Below, piece by piece: positions 16,829 to 25,808 of a stretch of 64,000 nt of DNA. The position numbers and the translations under genes were made by a program. The notes under the pieces are model-generated. The model made no database searches. It had not been told where the DNA came from and saw only the letters and a program-made list of their open reading frames with translations. The DNA comes from Salinicola halophilus. Its GTDB lineage: Bacteria; Pseudomonadota; Gammaproteobacteria; Pseudomonadales; Halomonadaceae. Each line of letters opens with the position of its first letter. Position 1 is the stretch's first letter. The DNA lies in assembly GCF_003206155.1 (NCBI RefSeq), contig NZ_PZJV01000006.1, positions 527,925 through 591,924 on the forward strand, given 5' to 3'.

Positions 16829-19024
16829 TCAGCGCCCGGCTTGCTTGGCGCGCCAGGCGTGAAGCTTTCTGTAGCTCTCGATCAGGCGCTGGTGCCGGTC
16901 GATGCCGTCCAGTTCGCTGTTGGTAGGCGTGAGGCCGTGGAAGCGTACGTCGCCGTTGACCGAGCCGACGGCGGCGTTGATCTTCTCCTCGCCGAACATG
17001 CGGGTGAGGTTGCGCTGGTAGTCGGCGAAGTCGAGATCGTCATCCAGTGCGATCTCCAGCACCGCCGAGAGCGCCTGATAGAACAGGCCGCGGTCGCGGG
17101 TGTTGTCGTTGAACTGCAGGAACATCTGCGCGCGGTCCAGCGCGTCCTCGTACTGGCCCAGCGCCAGGCTGATCAACAGCTTCAGCTCGGCGATGGTCAG
17201 CTCCGACCACACCGTGTTGTCGTCGAACTCGATGCCGATCAGCGTGACGATCTTCATCTGCTCGTCGAGCTCGCTCTCCTCCAGTCGCGTGAGCAGGTCG
17301 GCGAGCGCCTCGTCCTCCAGCGCATGCAGGTTGAGAATCTCGTCGCGGTAATTGAGCGCCATGTTGGTGTTGTCCCACACCAGATCCTCCACCGGATAGA
17401 CCTCGGAGTAGCCCGGCACCAGGATGCGACAGACCGGCGCGCCGAGGTCTTCATGAATGGCGACGTAGGCTTCCAGCCCTTCCGCTTCGAGGATGCCAAA
17501 CAGATTGGCGGTCTCTTCCGCGGTCGTGCCGGAGAAGTCCCACTCGACGAAGTCGACATCGGCGCTGTCGCTGAAGAAGCGCCAGGAGACGACCCCGGAG
17601 GAGTCGATGAAGTGCTCGACGAAGTTGTTGGGCTCCGCCACCGCCTGGGAGTTGAAGGTCGGCGCCGGCAGGTCGTCCATGCCTTCGAAGCTGCGCCCCT
17701 GCAGCAGCTCGGTGAGGCTGCGCTCGATGGCGACCGAAAGGCTGGCGTGGGCGCCGAAGGAGGCGAAGACGCCGCCGGTGCGCGGATTCATCAGCGTCAC
17801 GCAGGCGACCGGAAAACGCCCGCCCAACGAGGCATCCTTCACCAGCACCGGAAAGCCCTGCGCTTCCAGCGCCTTCACGCCCTCGACGATGGACGGGTAT
17901 TGCGCCAGCACGGCGTCCGGTACGTCCGGCAGGGCGATCTCCTCTTCCAGAATCTGGCGCTTCACCGCCCGCTCGAAGATCTCCGAGAGGCACTGCACCT
18001 GAGCTTCGGCAATGGTGTTGCCGGCACTCATGCCGTTGCTGAGATAGAGATTCTCGATCAGGTTCGAGGGGAACCACACCGTCTCGCCGTCGGAGCGGCG
18101 AGTGAACGGCAGTGAGACGATGCCGCGGTCGGCGCGTCCGGAGTTAGTATCGAACAGATGCGAGCCTCTGAGCTCGCCCTCCGGGTCGAAGAGTGCGCGG
18201 CAGTGATCGTCGAGAATCTCCGCCGGCAGCGCGTCATTCGGCCCCGGCTGGAACCAGCGCTCGTTGGGATAGTGGACGAACTCGGCATCGGCGATCTCGC
18301 GGCCGAAGAACTGGTCGTTATAGAAGAAGTTGCAGGAGAGGCGCTCGATGAACTCGCCCAGTGCCGAGCAGAGCGCGGCTTCCTTGGTCACGCCCTTGCC
18401 GTTGGTGAAGCACATTGGGGATGCCGCATCGCGAATGTGCAGCGACCAGACGTGGGGCACGATGTTGCGCCAGGAGGCGATCTCGATCTTCATGCCGAGC
18501 CGCTCGAGGATGCCGGTCATGTTGGCGATGGTCTGCTCCAGCGGCAGATCCTTGCCTTCGATCCAGGTGGCCTCGCTGGCGTCTTTGTCGAGAGAGCCGC
18601 CCATCAGCAGCGCCTGGGCGTCCTCGTCGATGTTGTCCACCGCCTCGATCTGGAACTCGGGGTTGTTCTGGATCACCCGCTTGACCGAGCAGCGCTCGAT
18701 GGAGCGCAGAATGCCGGTACGGTCCTTGTCCGAGATATCCGCCGGCAGCTCGATCTGAATGCGGAACACCTGGTTGTAGCGGTTTTCCGGGTCGACGATG
18801 TTGTTCTGGGAGAGCCGAATGTTCTCGGTGGGGATCTCGCGCGCGTTGCAATACACGCGCACGAAGTAGGCCGCGCAGAGCACCGTGGAGGCGAGGAAGT
18901 AGTCGAACGGCCCCGGCGCCGAGCCGTCGCCCTTGTAGCGGATCGGCTGGTCGGTGAGCACCGTGAAGTCGTCGAACTTCGCCTCCTGGCGGAGGTTGTC
19001 GAGATAGTTGACCTTGATTTCCAT
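16829..19024 (-). CDS. ycaO: OsmC-domain/YcaO-domain fusion protein
   Basis: 731 residues. Residues 1-145 form an OsmC-like domain with its two redox cysteines (Cys50 in STVLC and Cys112 in ERCSV). From about 160 it is a YcaO domain: ATP/Mg-binding residues appear as S220-x3-E224-x2-E227 (SALGEFIER) and Q344-x3-E348-x2-E351 (QCLSEIFER). The C-terminus lacks the PxPxP motif of azoline-forming YcaOs and resembles the E. coli YcaO type, which genetic work links to RimO-dependent beta-methylthiolation of ribosomal protein S12. No partner radical-SAM or E1-like gene is nearby and no precursor peptide is visible, so a RiPP role is unlikely. Cytoplasmic; single-gene unit with its own downstream hairpin. 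Confidence 0.88.
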   Translation of the reverse strand: MEIKVNYLDNLRQEAKFDDFTVLTDQPIRYKGDGSAPGPFDYFLASTVLCAAYFVRVYCNAREIPTENIRLSQNNIVDPENRYNQVFRIQIELPADISDKDRTGILRSIERCSVKRVIQNNPEFQIEAVDNIDEDAQALLMGGSLDKDASEATWIEGKDLPLEQTIANMTGILERLGMKIEIASWRNIVPHVWSLHIRDAASPMCFTNGKGVTKEAALCSALGEFIERLSCNFFYNDQFFGREIADAEFVHYPNERWFQPGPNDALPAEILDDHCRALFDPEGELRGSHLFDTNSGRADRGIVSLPFTRRSDGETVWFPSNLIENLYLSNGMSAGNTIAEAQVQCLSEIFERAVKRQILEEEIALPDVPDAVLAQYPSIVEGVKALEAQGFPVLVKDASLGGRFPVACVTLMNPRTGGVFASFGAHASLSVAIERSLTELLQGRSFEGMDDLPAPTFNSQAVAEPNNFVEHFIDSSGVVSWRFFSDSADVDFVEWDFSGTTAEETANLFGILEAEGLEAYVAIHEDLGAPVCRILVPGYSEVYPVEDLVWDNTNMALNYRDEILNLHALEDEALADLLTRLEESELDEQMKIVTLIGIEFDDNTVWSELTIAELKLLISLALGQYEDALDRAQMFLQFNDNTRDRGLFYQALSAVLEIALDDDLDFADYQRNLTRMFGEEKINAAVGSVNGDVRFHGLTPTNSELDGIDRHQRLIESYRKLHAWRAKQAGR

Positions 19025-19219
19025 GGGGTAGACCGGGTTGGCAAGTGGCAGGGCTGCGCGAGCGCGCGAGCCGGATGGCGGCCATTATCCGGGTTTGGGG
19101 AGGATGTGTCTTGGGAAGGATCCCGCATCGGCAGCTGTCGGGATGACTAGGGCAGAGCGACATCTACGCCTTGATATCTTCACGGTCATCTCCGGGGGAT
19201 TGGCAAACCGATCAAACGA

Positions 19220-19253
19220 AGGGCCCGTTCAGCGCAGTGCTGAATCGGGCCCT
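19220..19253 (-). terminator. Rho-independent terminator of the sugar ABC-GH42 operon
   Basis: AGGGCCCG plus TTCAGC pairs with GCTGAA plus CGGGCCCT (one bulged base), loop GCAGT. On the minus strand the stem is followed by TTCGTTTG. It lies 55 bases past the GH42 stop codon and close to the composition change at the left edge of the sugar island. Confidence 0.75.
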
Positions 19254-19307
19254 CCATCGGTTCTCCATCATGGAACCGCCAGCATGTAACAGCCGAAGCT
19301 AGTGCCG

Positions 19308-21446
19308 CTATTGTGACAGATCGATGATCGCGCAGCCGTAGCCTTCCAGTGTCAGGGAACCGTCAACTCTTTGACCGCTCAAAAGATCCATGCCGGGAGC
19401 GAGAGAAGCGATACGCTGTTCAACATATTCCGTATTCATGAGGAACAAAAGCGCCTTGCCCTCCTTCTCTCGCAGGGTCACGTCGATGCCCTGCGGAAGA
19501 TCAGGGATCAGTGGTTCGACTTTCCCGTTCGCCATGACCCAGTCAGTGAGACGCTCTGCCAGCTCGTCGGTCATATAGGTGCCGACGTAGAGGATCTGAC
19601 CCTCACCGATCTGACGGCGCGTTATGGCCGCACGCCCTTCCAGGAAGCGATTGGACCAGCGGGCCAGCACGTCGACATCGCTTGAGGGATCGAGGATTTC
19701 ATAGCAGTGACCGGCGGTGAGCTCCTGGCCCTCGAACTCGAAACGATAGCGACGCTGTGAGGCCTCCGTGGGACGCGCCGTCGTGGTGAACTCCCCATGA
19801 GGCGTCGGCGCGCGGCCCATGAGAGCCTCCTGATCCGGCGCTGCGAGAGGGCCAAACTCCTCGACCTGCACACCGGTCAGGGCAGTGAGTGTCTCGCCGG
19901 GCGCCGGCACCCGTATGACATGGTTGTCGGTATTCCGGGAGCCGGTACGCGCCCCGATGATTACGGTGCCACCAGCCCTGGCAAACTGCTCAAGACGTTC
20001 ACTCCATTCATCCTTCCACATGAGCCAGTGCGGCACATAGAAGACCTTCAGACGCTCGAGCGCGTCCTCGGGATGGATAAAGCCTGCCGCAATGCCGCGC
20101 TGGAAGCAGGCGCGGTGCAGCAGGATGGCGTCATCATGAGGAGATGGAAAACCAATGGGGTAGCTTTTATGGGCAATGTCATTGTCGAACTCGGCGCTGG
20201 CGATGCCGATATCGATACGCACGGTGGTGCCAAGGGTGTGCTCGGCCACCTTATGGATTTCAGCGCCAATCTGTTTGACCTCCTCGAATCGGCGCCGGGG
20301 GATATTGTCGTGATCGATAATCCCCATCCAGTATATTTCGGCACCGAAATGGGCCGGACGCCAGCGGAAGAACATCAGTCCGTCGGCCCCATGCGCGATG
20401 GAGGAAAACGCCATGCGGCGCATTTCACCGGGTTCAGGCGTTAAAGTGGAAAAATCCACCTGGCTGCCGAAACCAGACTGCTGCTCGGGCACAATGAAGT
20501 TGCCGGCATAGCCACGGCACAGATCGAGCTGACTTGCCTGCATATAGGCATGCCCTCCGATGCGGGCTTTTTCCTCATGCAGGAACGGGTAGACATCGTA
20601 GCCGACAAAATCGAGATCACTGGCAAATCCGTTGCGGAAATCGACGTTCTCAAGCTTGCCCATATTGTGAAAAACGAACCAGTCGGCGTTGGTCTGGCGC
20701 AGGATTTCAACCTGATCGCGCTGAAACTGCATGGTCGTATGCGCCAGAAAACGGTGATAGTCCTGAACGTGACCCGGGCTGCAGTGTACGGGCGCGTTGG
20801 GAAGCGGCAAAACGACCTGATCAAAACCACGGTAGGCCGTTGCCCAGAAATCGCCCCCCCATGCCGCGTTGAGTGATTCGATGCTTCGATACTTGCGCTC
20901 GCAAAAGCTCTGAAACTCGGCCCGAGCAGCATCGGAATAAGACTCGGACATACTGGTGTTCAACTCGTTGTCCGTCTGCCAGCCAATCACGTTGGGATTA
21001 TCGCGATAGTGTTCTGCCATCGCCCGTGTAATTCGGCGTGAAAACTCGCGAAACAACGGATGGATGGTGTCAGCGTGTTGTCGAGAGCCATGACTCATCT
21101 GTCGGCCATTTTTATCAACACGCAACACTTCAGGATATTTCGCTGTAAGCCATCGAGGCGGGGTGGCCGTCGGGGTGCACAAAATCGTCTTGATGCCGGC
21201 GTTTGCGAGAACATCGATGGCCCGGTCAAAAAGGCTGAAATCGTAAACGCCTTCACATGGCTCAAACAGGTGCCATGCGAACTCACCCATCCGAACGGTA
21301 TTGAAACCGCACGCTACCATTCTTTCAACGTCCTGCTGCCACCAGCTTTCCTCGATGTGTTCGGGATAGTGCGGCACCCCGAAGAGAAAAGTATTCGTAT
21401 CGATCGGCCGCCAGGCCGATAGCTTCCTTTCCGAATTATCATTCAT
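19308..21446 (-). CDS. Beta-galactosidase, glycoside hydrolase family 42
   Basis: 712 residues, typical for GH42. The catalytic TIM barrel has the acid/base in TDNELNT (Glu161) and the nucleophile in IVPEQQSG (Glu321). The N-terminus FGVPHYPEH and the segment GEFAWHLFEP are family landmarks, and the trimerisation and C-terminal beta domains follow. GH42 enzymes hydrolyse terminal beta-galactosides, often oligosaccharides from plant galactans or galactosyl glycerides. There is no signal peptide, so the substrate must be imported, fitting the coupled ABC transporter. Its start overlaps the ATPase gene stop (ATGA, 21443-21446). Base composition is clearly lower in GC than in flanking genes. Confidence 0.92.
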   Translation of the reverse strand: MNDNSERKLSAWRPIDTNTFLFGVPHYPEHIEESWWQQDVERMVACGFNTVRMGEFAWHLFEPCEGVYDFSLFDRAIDVLANAGIKTILCTPTATPPRWLTAKYPEVLRVDKNGRQMSHGSRQHADTIHPLFREFSRRITRAMAEHYRDNPNVIGWQTDNELNTSMSESYSDAARAEFQSFCERKYRSIESLNAAWGGDFWATAYRGFDQVVLPLPNAPVHCSPGHVQDYHRFLAHTTMQFQRDQVEILRQTNADWFVFHNMGKLENVDFRNGFASDLDFVGYDVYPFLHEEKARIGGHAYMQASQLDLCRGYAGNFIVPEQQSGFGSQVDFSTLTPEPGEMRRMAFSSIAHGADGLMFFRWRPAHFGAEIYWMGIIDHDNIPRRRFEEVKQIGAEIHKVAEHTLGTTVRIDIGIASAEFDNDIAHKSYPIGFPSPHDDAILLHRACFQRGIAAGFIHPEDALERLKVFYVPHWLMWKDEWSERLEQFARAGGTVIIGARTGSRNTDNHVIRVPAPGETLTALTGVQVEEFGPLAAPDQEALMGRAPTPHGEFTTTARPTEASQRRYRFEFEGQELTAGHCYEILDPSSDVDVLARWSNRFLEGRAAITRRQIGEGQILYVGTYMTDELAERLTDWVMANGKVEPLIPDLPQGIDVTLREKEGKALLFLMNTEYVEQRIASLAPGMDLLSGQRVDGSLTLEGYGCAIIDLSQ

Positions 21447-22603
21447 GCTTCACTGACCTCATGGACGGGGCTTTTTTCAGTATCCCGATTCGGCGTCATC
21501 GTCATGCCATCGGCGTTGAACAGATAAATGTCTTCGGCATCAAAGCCAATGTGGATATCGTCATCTCGCGACATCGCCGATTTACGATCGACCTGGATGG
21601 TCAAATGCCCCAGTCCATTTTCGGATTCGATGGCCCTGATGCTGCCCGTATCGACGTAGGCAATCACTTCCCTGCCCAACTGCTCTACCAGCTCGACTCT
21701 GGCCGGTAATTGATGGCTGCGCTGACGCCCGACCGAGATTTCTTCTGGACGAATTCCCAGCGTTACCGTGTCCCCCCTGCTGACGCCAACCCCATGTCTT
21801 CTGGCAACTCGAATGTCATCAAGACCTTCAAGAGCGACCACAATTTGATCGTCATTCACCTCGGTGACACTGGCCTCAATGAAGTTCATCCGTGGTGATC
21901 CCAGAAACCCGGCCACAAAACGGTTGACGGGATTGGTATAAAGCTCGATCGGTGACCCCACCTGCTCAATGACGCCGCTGTTCATCAGCACGATGCGCGT
22001 GGCCATCGTCATCGCTTCCACCTGATCGTGCGTCACGTAGACCATCGTTGCATCGAGGCGGCGGTAAAGCTGACCAATTTCGACGCGCATTTGCGTACGC
22101 AGCGCGGCATCAAGGTTGGACAGTGGCTCATCGAACAGAAAAACGGCGGGGGAACGAGTGATGGCCCGCCCGATGGCGACACGCTGGCGCTGGCCGCCGG
22201 AAAGCTGTTTGGGACGCATATCGAGATAGTCGGTGATTCTGAGGATGCTGGCGGCATGCTCGACGGCTTCCCTGATCTGCTGTTTTGGATGACCCGCCAT
22301 ACGCAGCCCGAACCCCATGTTTTCAGCCACGGTCATGTGGGGATAAAGCGCATAGGATTGAAACACCATGGCGATATCCCGATCACCAGGCTCGGAGCGG
22401 GTAACGTCGTGTTCACCAATAAGGATTCGGCCGGCATCTACCGAGGTCAGGCCCGCGATCGTCTTGAGCAGAGTGGACTTGCCACATCCTGAAGGCCCCA
22501 CAACAACGATGAATTCCTTTTCCGATGACTTGAAACCGACATTTTTCAACACCTCTCGTCCTTCATAGCACTTTGAAATGTTGCTGATTTCCAGGTTGCT
22601 CAT
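21443..22603 (-). CDS. Sugar ABC transporter ATP-binding protein (MalK/UgpC/MsmK type)
   Basis: 386 residues. Walker A GPSGCGKST, Q-loop VFQSYALYPHMTV, signature LSGGQRQRVAIGRA, Walker B FLFDEPLSNLDA and the switch His in VYVTHDQVEAM are all intact. A C-terminal OB-type regulatory domain (TOBE, from about 240, with LGIRPEEI) marks the carbohydrate CUT1 subfamily. It powers the two permeases encoded upstream. It overlaps the GH42 start by four bases and follows the second permease by 49 bases in the same minus-strand operon. Confidence 0.93.
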   Translation of the reverse strand: MSNLEISNISKCYEGREVLKNVGFKSSEKEFIVVVGPSGCGKSTLLKTIAGLTSVDAGRILIGEHDVTRSEPGDRDIAMVFQSYALYPHMTVAENMGFGLRMAGHPKQQIREAVEHAASILRITDYLDMRPKQLSGGQRQRVAIGRAITRSPAVFLFDEPLSNLDAALRTQMRVEIGQLYRRLDATMVYVTHDQVEAMTMATRIVLMNSGVIEQVGSPIELYTNPVNRFVAGFLGSPRMNFIEASVTEVNDDQIVVALEGLDDIRVARRHGVGVSRGDTVTLGIRPEEISVGRQRSHQLPARVELVEQLGREVIAYVDTGSIRAIESENGLGHLTIQVDRKSAMSRDDDIHIGFDAEDIYLFNADGMTMTPNRDTEKSPVHEVSEA

Positions 22604-22652
22604 ACCTTTTTGCTCCCGTCGATATACCGTGATGGCCGCTTTAGTCCTGGGA

Positions 22653-23504
22653 TCATCCCTTCACAGCGCCCATCGTTAATCCACGAATAAAATGGCGCTG
22701 CATCAAAAAGAACATGACCACCGGTGGAATCGCGATAGCGATCGTGGCAGCGGAAATCAGGCTCCAGTTCGCCACATACTGTCCCTTGAGATTATCGAGC
22801 CCGGCCGTTACCGGTTTGACGGCATCACTCGGCGTTAGTACCACCGCCCAGAAGTAGTCGTTCCAGATAAAGGTGAACGCCAGGATGGCAAGCGCTGCCA
22901 ACGCCGGGCGCACCAGGGGGATGACCACATGAATCAGGGTTTGCAGGGGTGAGGCGCCCTCGGAGCGCGCCGCCTCGAAAAGCTCATCAGGCAATGAGGC
23001 AATGAAATTGCGCATGAAAAGGGTCGCGAAGCCGGTCTGAAACGCCACGTGAAATATGATAAGCGCGAGGTAGCTGTTGTAGATCCCCAGCGAAATCGTC
23101 AGGTCGCGCACCGGAATCATCATGATTTGAAACGGCAGGAAGTTGCCACCGATGAAAATGGCAAACAAAAGCGTATTGCCACGAAAGCGATAGCGTGACA
23201 GTACGTAGCCCGTCAGCGTGCTCAGTACCAGAACCCCAATGACCGAAGGTATCGTGATCACAAGACTGTTAAAAAAGTACCGCCCCATCGGCGTCTGCGT
23301 GAACACTTCCGTGTAGTTTTTGACGAGGTCAAATCCGGAGGGCCATCCCCAGTAGTTGCCCACGGCGGCATCAGAGGCAGGTCTAACAGACGTTAGAATG
23401 ACCGCCCCCAGCGGCAAGAGCCACAGCATGAGAACAAGAGTGACCGCCGCAAGGTAGAGATACTTTTTCAGGACATCGTCTTTTGAAATCTGTCGGGGAT
23501 ACAT
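22653..23504 (-). CDS. Carbohydrate ABC transporter permease (MalG-like)
   Basis: 283 residues, six predicted membrane helices. The EAA loop that docks the ATPase reads LFEAARSEGASPLQTLIHVVIPL. The N-terminus, with one helix then the periplasmic loop (TSVRPASDAAVGNYWGWP), fits MalG-type CUT1 permeases. Its ATG overlaps the stop of the upstream permease as TAATG at 23502-23506, implying coupled translation. Forms the inner-membrane channel with the MalF-like partner. Confidence 0.92.
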   Translation of the reverse strand: MYPRQISKDDVLKKYLYLAAVTLVLMLWLLPLGAVILTSVRPASDAAVGNYWGWPSGFDLVKNYTEVFTQTPMGRYFFNSLVITIPSVIGVLVLSTLTGYVLSRYRFRGNTLLFAIFIGGNFLPFQIMMIPVRDLTISLGIYNSYLALIIFHVAFQTGFATLFMRNFIASLPDELFEAARSEGASPLQTLIHVVIPLVRPALAALAILAFTFIWNDYFWAVVLTPSDAVKPVTAGLDNLKGQYVANWSLISAATIAIAIPPVVMFFLMQRHFIRGLTMGAVKG

Positions 23505-24388
23505 TACGCGCCCTCCTTTTCCATACGCAGCATTCTCCAGAGATACCAGCTGATAAAGACCACCATAATGGCGAAAAGGACGCTGGCGATGGCCGCACCG
23601 TATCCAAATCGATAGGCCTGTATGGACTGGCTGTACATCTGATAGGCAAGCACGTTCGAGGAACCGAAGGGGCCGCCGGAGGTCATCACCGAGATCATGT
23701 CAAAGGACCTCAGAGCGCCAATGACGGTGACGGCAATCGCAATGAAATTGACCTGACGAAGCTGGGGCAGGATGACGTACCACAGCATTTTCCAGCCTCT
23801 GGCATTATCCACGCGGGCCGCCTCGATCTGGCTTTCGTCCAGATTATTCAGGCCTGCCATGAACAAAATTACGCAAAAGGAGACCTGCGGCCACAGCGCC
23901 GCGAAGACGACAGCCAGCGTGACCCACCTGGGATCGGACAGGAGGGCCGGCGCAGTGGCGCCCATTGCCTCAAAGAAAAGTGCCAGCAATCCGCTTGAGG
24001 GGTCATAAAACCAGGTAAAGACCACACCGACGGCCACCTGCGACATCACCAGAGGCATAAAAAACAGGGATTTGACGATTCGCATGCCGCGAATCTGTTG
24101 ATTGATAAGCAGCGCAAAGAACAGGCCCAGCGGGGGCGCCAGCATGAAGACAGCCAGCCAGATGATGTTATTGCGCAATGAAATATAGAACTGGGGATCG
24201 TCGAGCATCTCGATATAGTTACCGAGCCCGATCCACTGCATCTCGTCAAAGCCATCCCACTGAAAAAAGCTGATCCAGAGACTCTGTACGGAAGATCCGA
24301 CAATGACTATCCCGAACAGGATGATGCCGGGGGCTATAAAAAAAGCAGGCCAGAGCCAGGACCGATTACGTCGCCATATGGTCATCAC
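23504..24388 (-). CDS. Carbohydrate ABC transporter permease (MalF-like)
   Basis: 294 residues with six membrane helices. Starts MMTIWRRNRSWLWPAFFIAPG; the EAA loop is IEAARVDNARGWKMLWYVILPQL. This arrangement (about 290 residues, single permease domain) is the usual UgpA/MalF-like CUT1 partner. Either of two adjacent Met codons may be used. Between the binding-protein gene (49 bases upstream) and the MalG-like gene in the island operon. Confidence 0.92.
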   Translation of the reverse strand: MMTIWRRNRSWLWPAFFIAPGIILFGIVIVGSSVQSLWISFFQWDGFDEMQWIGLGNYIEMLDDPQFYISLRNNIIWLAVFMLAPPLGLFFALLINQQIRGMRIVKSLFFMPLVMSQVAVGVVFTWFYDPSSGLLALFFEAMGATAPALLSDPRWVTLAVVFAALWPQVSFCVILFMAGLNNLDESQIEAARVDNARGWKMLWYVILPQLRQVNFIAIAVTVIGALRSFDMISVMTSGGPFGSSNVLAYQMYSQSIQAYRFGYGAAIASVLFAIMVVFISWYLWRMLRMEKEGA

Positions 24389-24437
24389 GATAGATACCCA
24401 TGTCGTTAGCCGATATTAAAAAGAGTTCCCGAGAGAC

Positions 24438-25703
24438 TCAGGTTGAAGTCGTCACGCGAGTACGAATGCGGTCCAGCTCATGTCGAATTTCCTTACCCTG
24501 TGATGGATAGACGCTGAATTTCTGAAACCCCTTGAGCCCTGCCCATGCCATGGCCGGATGAGTGTCGCGATCAAAATATTGAGCGCTGCCGGCGGACGCT
24601 CGCAGAAGTCCCGTAGCCGTTTTTGTCAGCGGATCGTCGGGCACGGGCATGTCATTGCGAGGCGGTACGGTACCGATGGGCGCCAAAAATCTTGCCAGAA
24701 CGTCCGGCTGGTAGAAGTAGGCCAGAAATTCCCTGGCGAGCGCCTTTTGCTGAGCACGCTGCGGGATATGGATGGAGTTGGAGGAGAAGTCTTCGTAGGG
24801 CCCGACCGAGGCGTCGTAAGTGGGAAAGCGAATCAATTTGAGCTCCCCCTCCTGACCCGGTGGCATCACACTTTGCAGGAAGGTACTCAGATCCATCATG
24901 GCGGCCTTTTTTCGAGCCAGAAACGCCGCGGCCTGCTGCCAGGCGTAAGACGTGCCGTGATCCAGGAAAAAGTCCTGCTGAATCATGTCTCGCCACTGAT
25001 CGAAAACCGGATCAAATATCGTATCGGAATAGGCGACCCGGCCCTCCATCAGCGCCATGTGCGTTTCGAGACCGTTGATGCGCAGATTTAGATGGTCAAA
25101 CCAGCCGGCTGCAGGCCATTGGTCTTTCGTTCCCATGGCAACAGGCACAAGCCCCTGCGCCTTGGCTCTGTGGCAAGTGCGATAGAAGTCCTCGAACGTT
25201 TCGGGAGGCGTCAGGCCATGTTCACGAAAGACGTCTTCGCGATAAAAAAGCCCCCAGAACAGGCCGCCGACCGGCAGCCCATACTGGCGCCCATCAATGG
25301 AGACTGTATCGAGCAGGGGGCCCAGTGCCCGGTCAATGCCTTCGTGCTCGACAAGGTCGGATATATCTGAAAAAAGCCCCATTCCGACAAACTGGCGCAT
25401 CCGCTGACCGGAGAACCAGAAACAGATGTCGGGCGGATCGGCCACCAAATAGTTGCGAATGGCCGTCTTGTTGGCTTCATGGGCGATATTATTGACAATG
25501 ACTTCCGTGCCGGACTGACGTCCGAACTCTGCCGCTATGGCTTGAAACGCGGGGGCCTGCGCGGCATTCAGGTCGCTGATGATGACCAGCCTGCGAGGCT
25601 TCGCAATTGCCGGTGCGCGGAGACCGCAAAGAAGCAGACCTGCTCCCGCCCCGAGCGTCTGGATGACGCGTCGCCTTGTGACAGGGGTGTTGGCTTTGCT
25701 CAT
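24438..25703 (-). CDS. Sugar-binding protein of the ABC transporter, Tat-type signal
   Basis: 421 residues. An extracellular solute-binding protein family 1 member; the N-terminus has a twin-arginine signal (TRRRVIQTLGAGAGLL, then CGLRAPAIA). The mature part opens LVIISDLNAAQAPAFQAI, the usual first strand of CUT1 receptors, and contains GLFSDISD and YGLPVGGLFWGLFYRED typical of the hinge region. I chose ATG 25703 because AGGAG sits nine bases upstream. First gene of the operon SBP, permease, permease, ATPase, GH42. Export folded through Tat is unusual for sugar receptors but known. Confidence 0.88.
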   Translation of the reverse strand: MSKANTPVTRRRVIQTLGAGAGLLLCGLRAPAIAKPRRLVIISDLNAAQAPAFQAIAAEFGRQSGTEVIVNNIAHEANKTAIRNYLVADPPDICFWFSGQRMRQFVGMGLFSDISDLVEHEGIDRALGPLLDTVSIDGRQYGLPVGGLFWGLFYREDVFREHGLTPPETFEDFYRTCHRAKAQGLVPVAMGTKDQWPAAGWFDHLNLRINGLETHMALMEGRVAYSDTIFDPVFDQWRDMIQQDFFLDHGTSYAWQQAAAFLARKKAAMMDLSTFLQSVMPPGQEGELKLIRFPTYDASVGPYEDFSSNSIHIPQRAQQKALAREFLAYFYQPDVLARFLAPIGTVPPRNDMPVPDDPLTKTATGLLRASAGSAQYFDRDTHPAMAWAGLKGFQKFSVYPSQGKEIRHELDRIRTRVTTST

Positions 25704-25779
25704 GACGGGAGTCTCCTCTTCGCCAGCGAATCGGGGTGACAACTCACCAGGCATACCGTAGGTCTGGAGGTCACCTGAA

Positions 25780-25808
25780 ACTTACTTTTTTCATTGGATA
25801 AAATAAGT
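25780..25808. promoter_or_regulatory. AT-rich imperfect palindrome overlapping the ROK start: likely operator
   Basis: ACTTACTTTT (25780-25789) and AAAATAAGT (25800-25808) form an inverted repeat with one mismatch around a ten-base centre. It lies in the 103-base divergent gap between the binding-protein gene and the ROK repressor, and its right arm covers the GTG start codon of the repressor. AT-rich palindromes of this kind are typical operators of NagC/XylR/Mlc regulators, so autoregulation plus control of the sugar operon is likely. Confidence 0.55.

Noticed and set aside
16829-19024. RiPP (thiazole/oxazole peptide) cluster around YcaO
   Set aside because: No precursor peptide, E1-like or dehydrogenase partner, and the YcaO C-terminus lacks the PxPxP motif.
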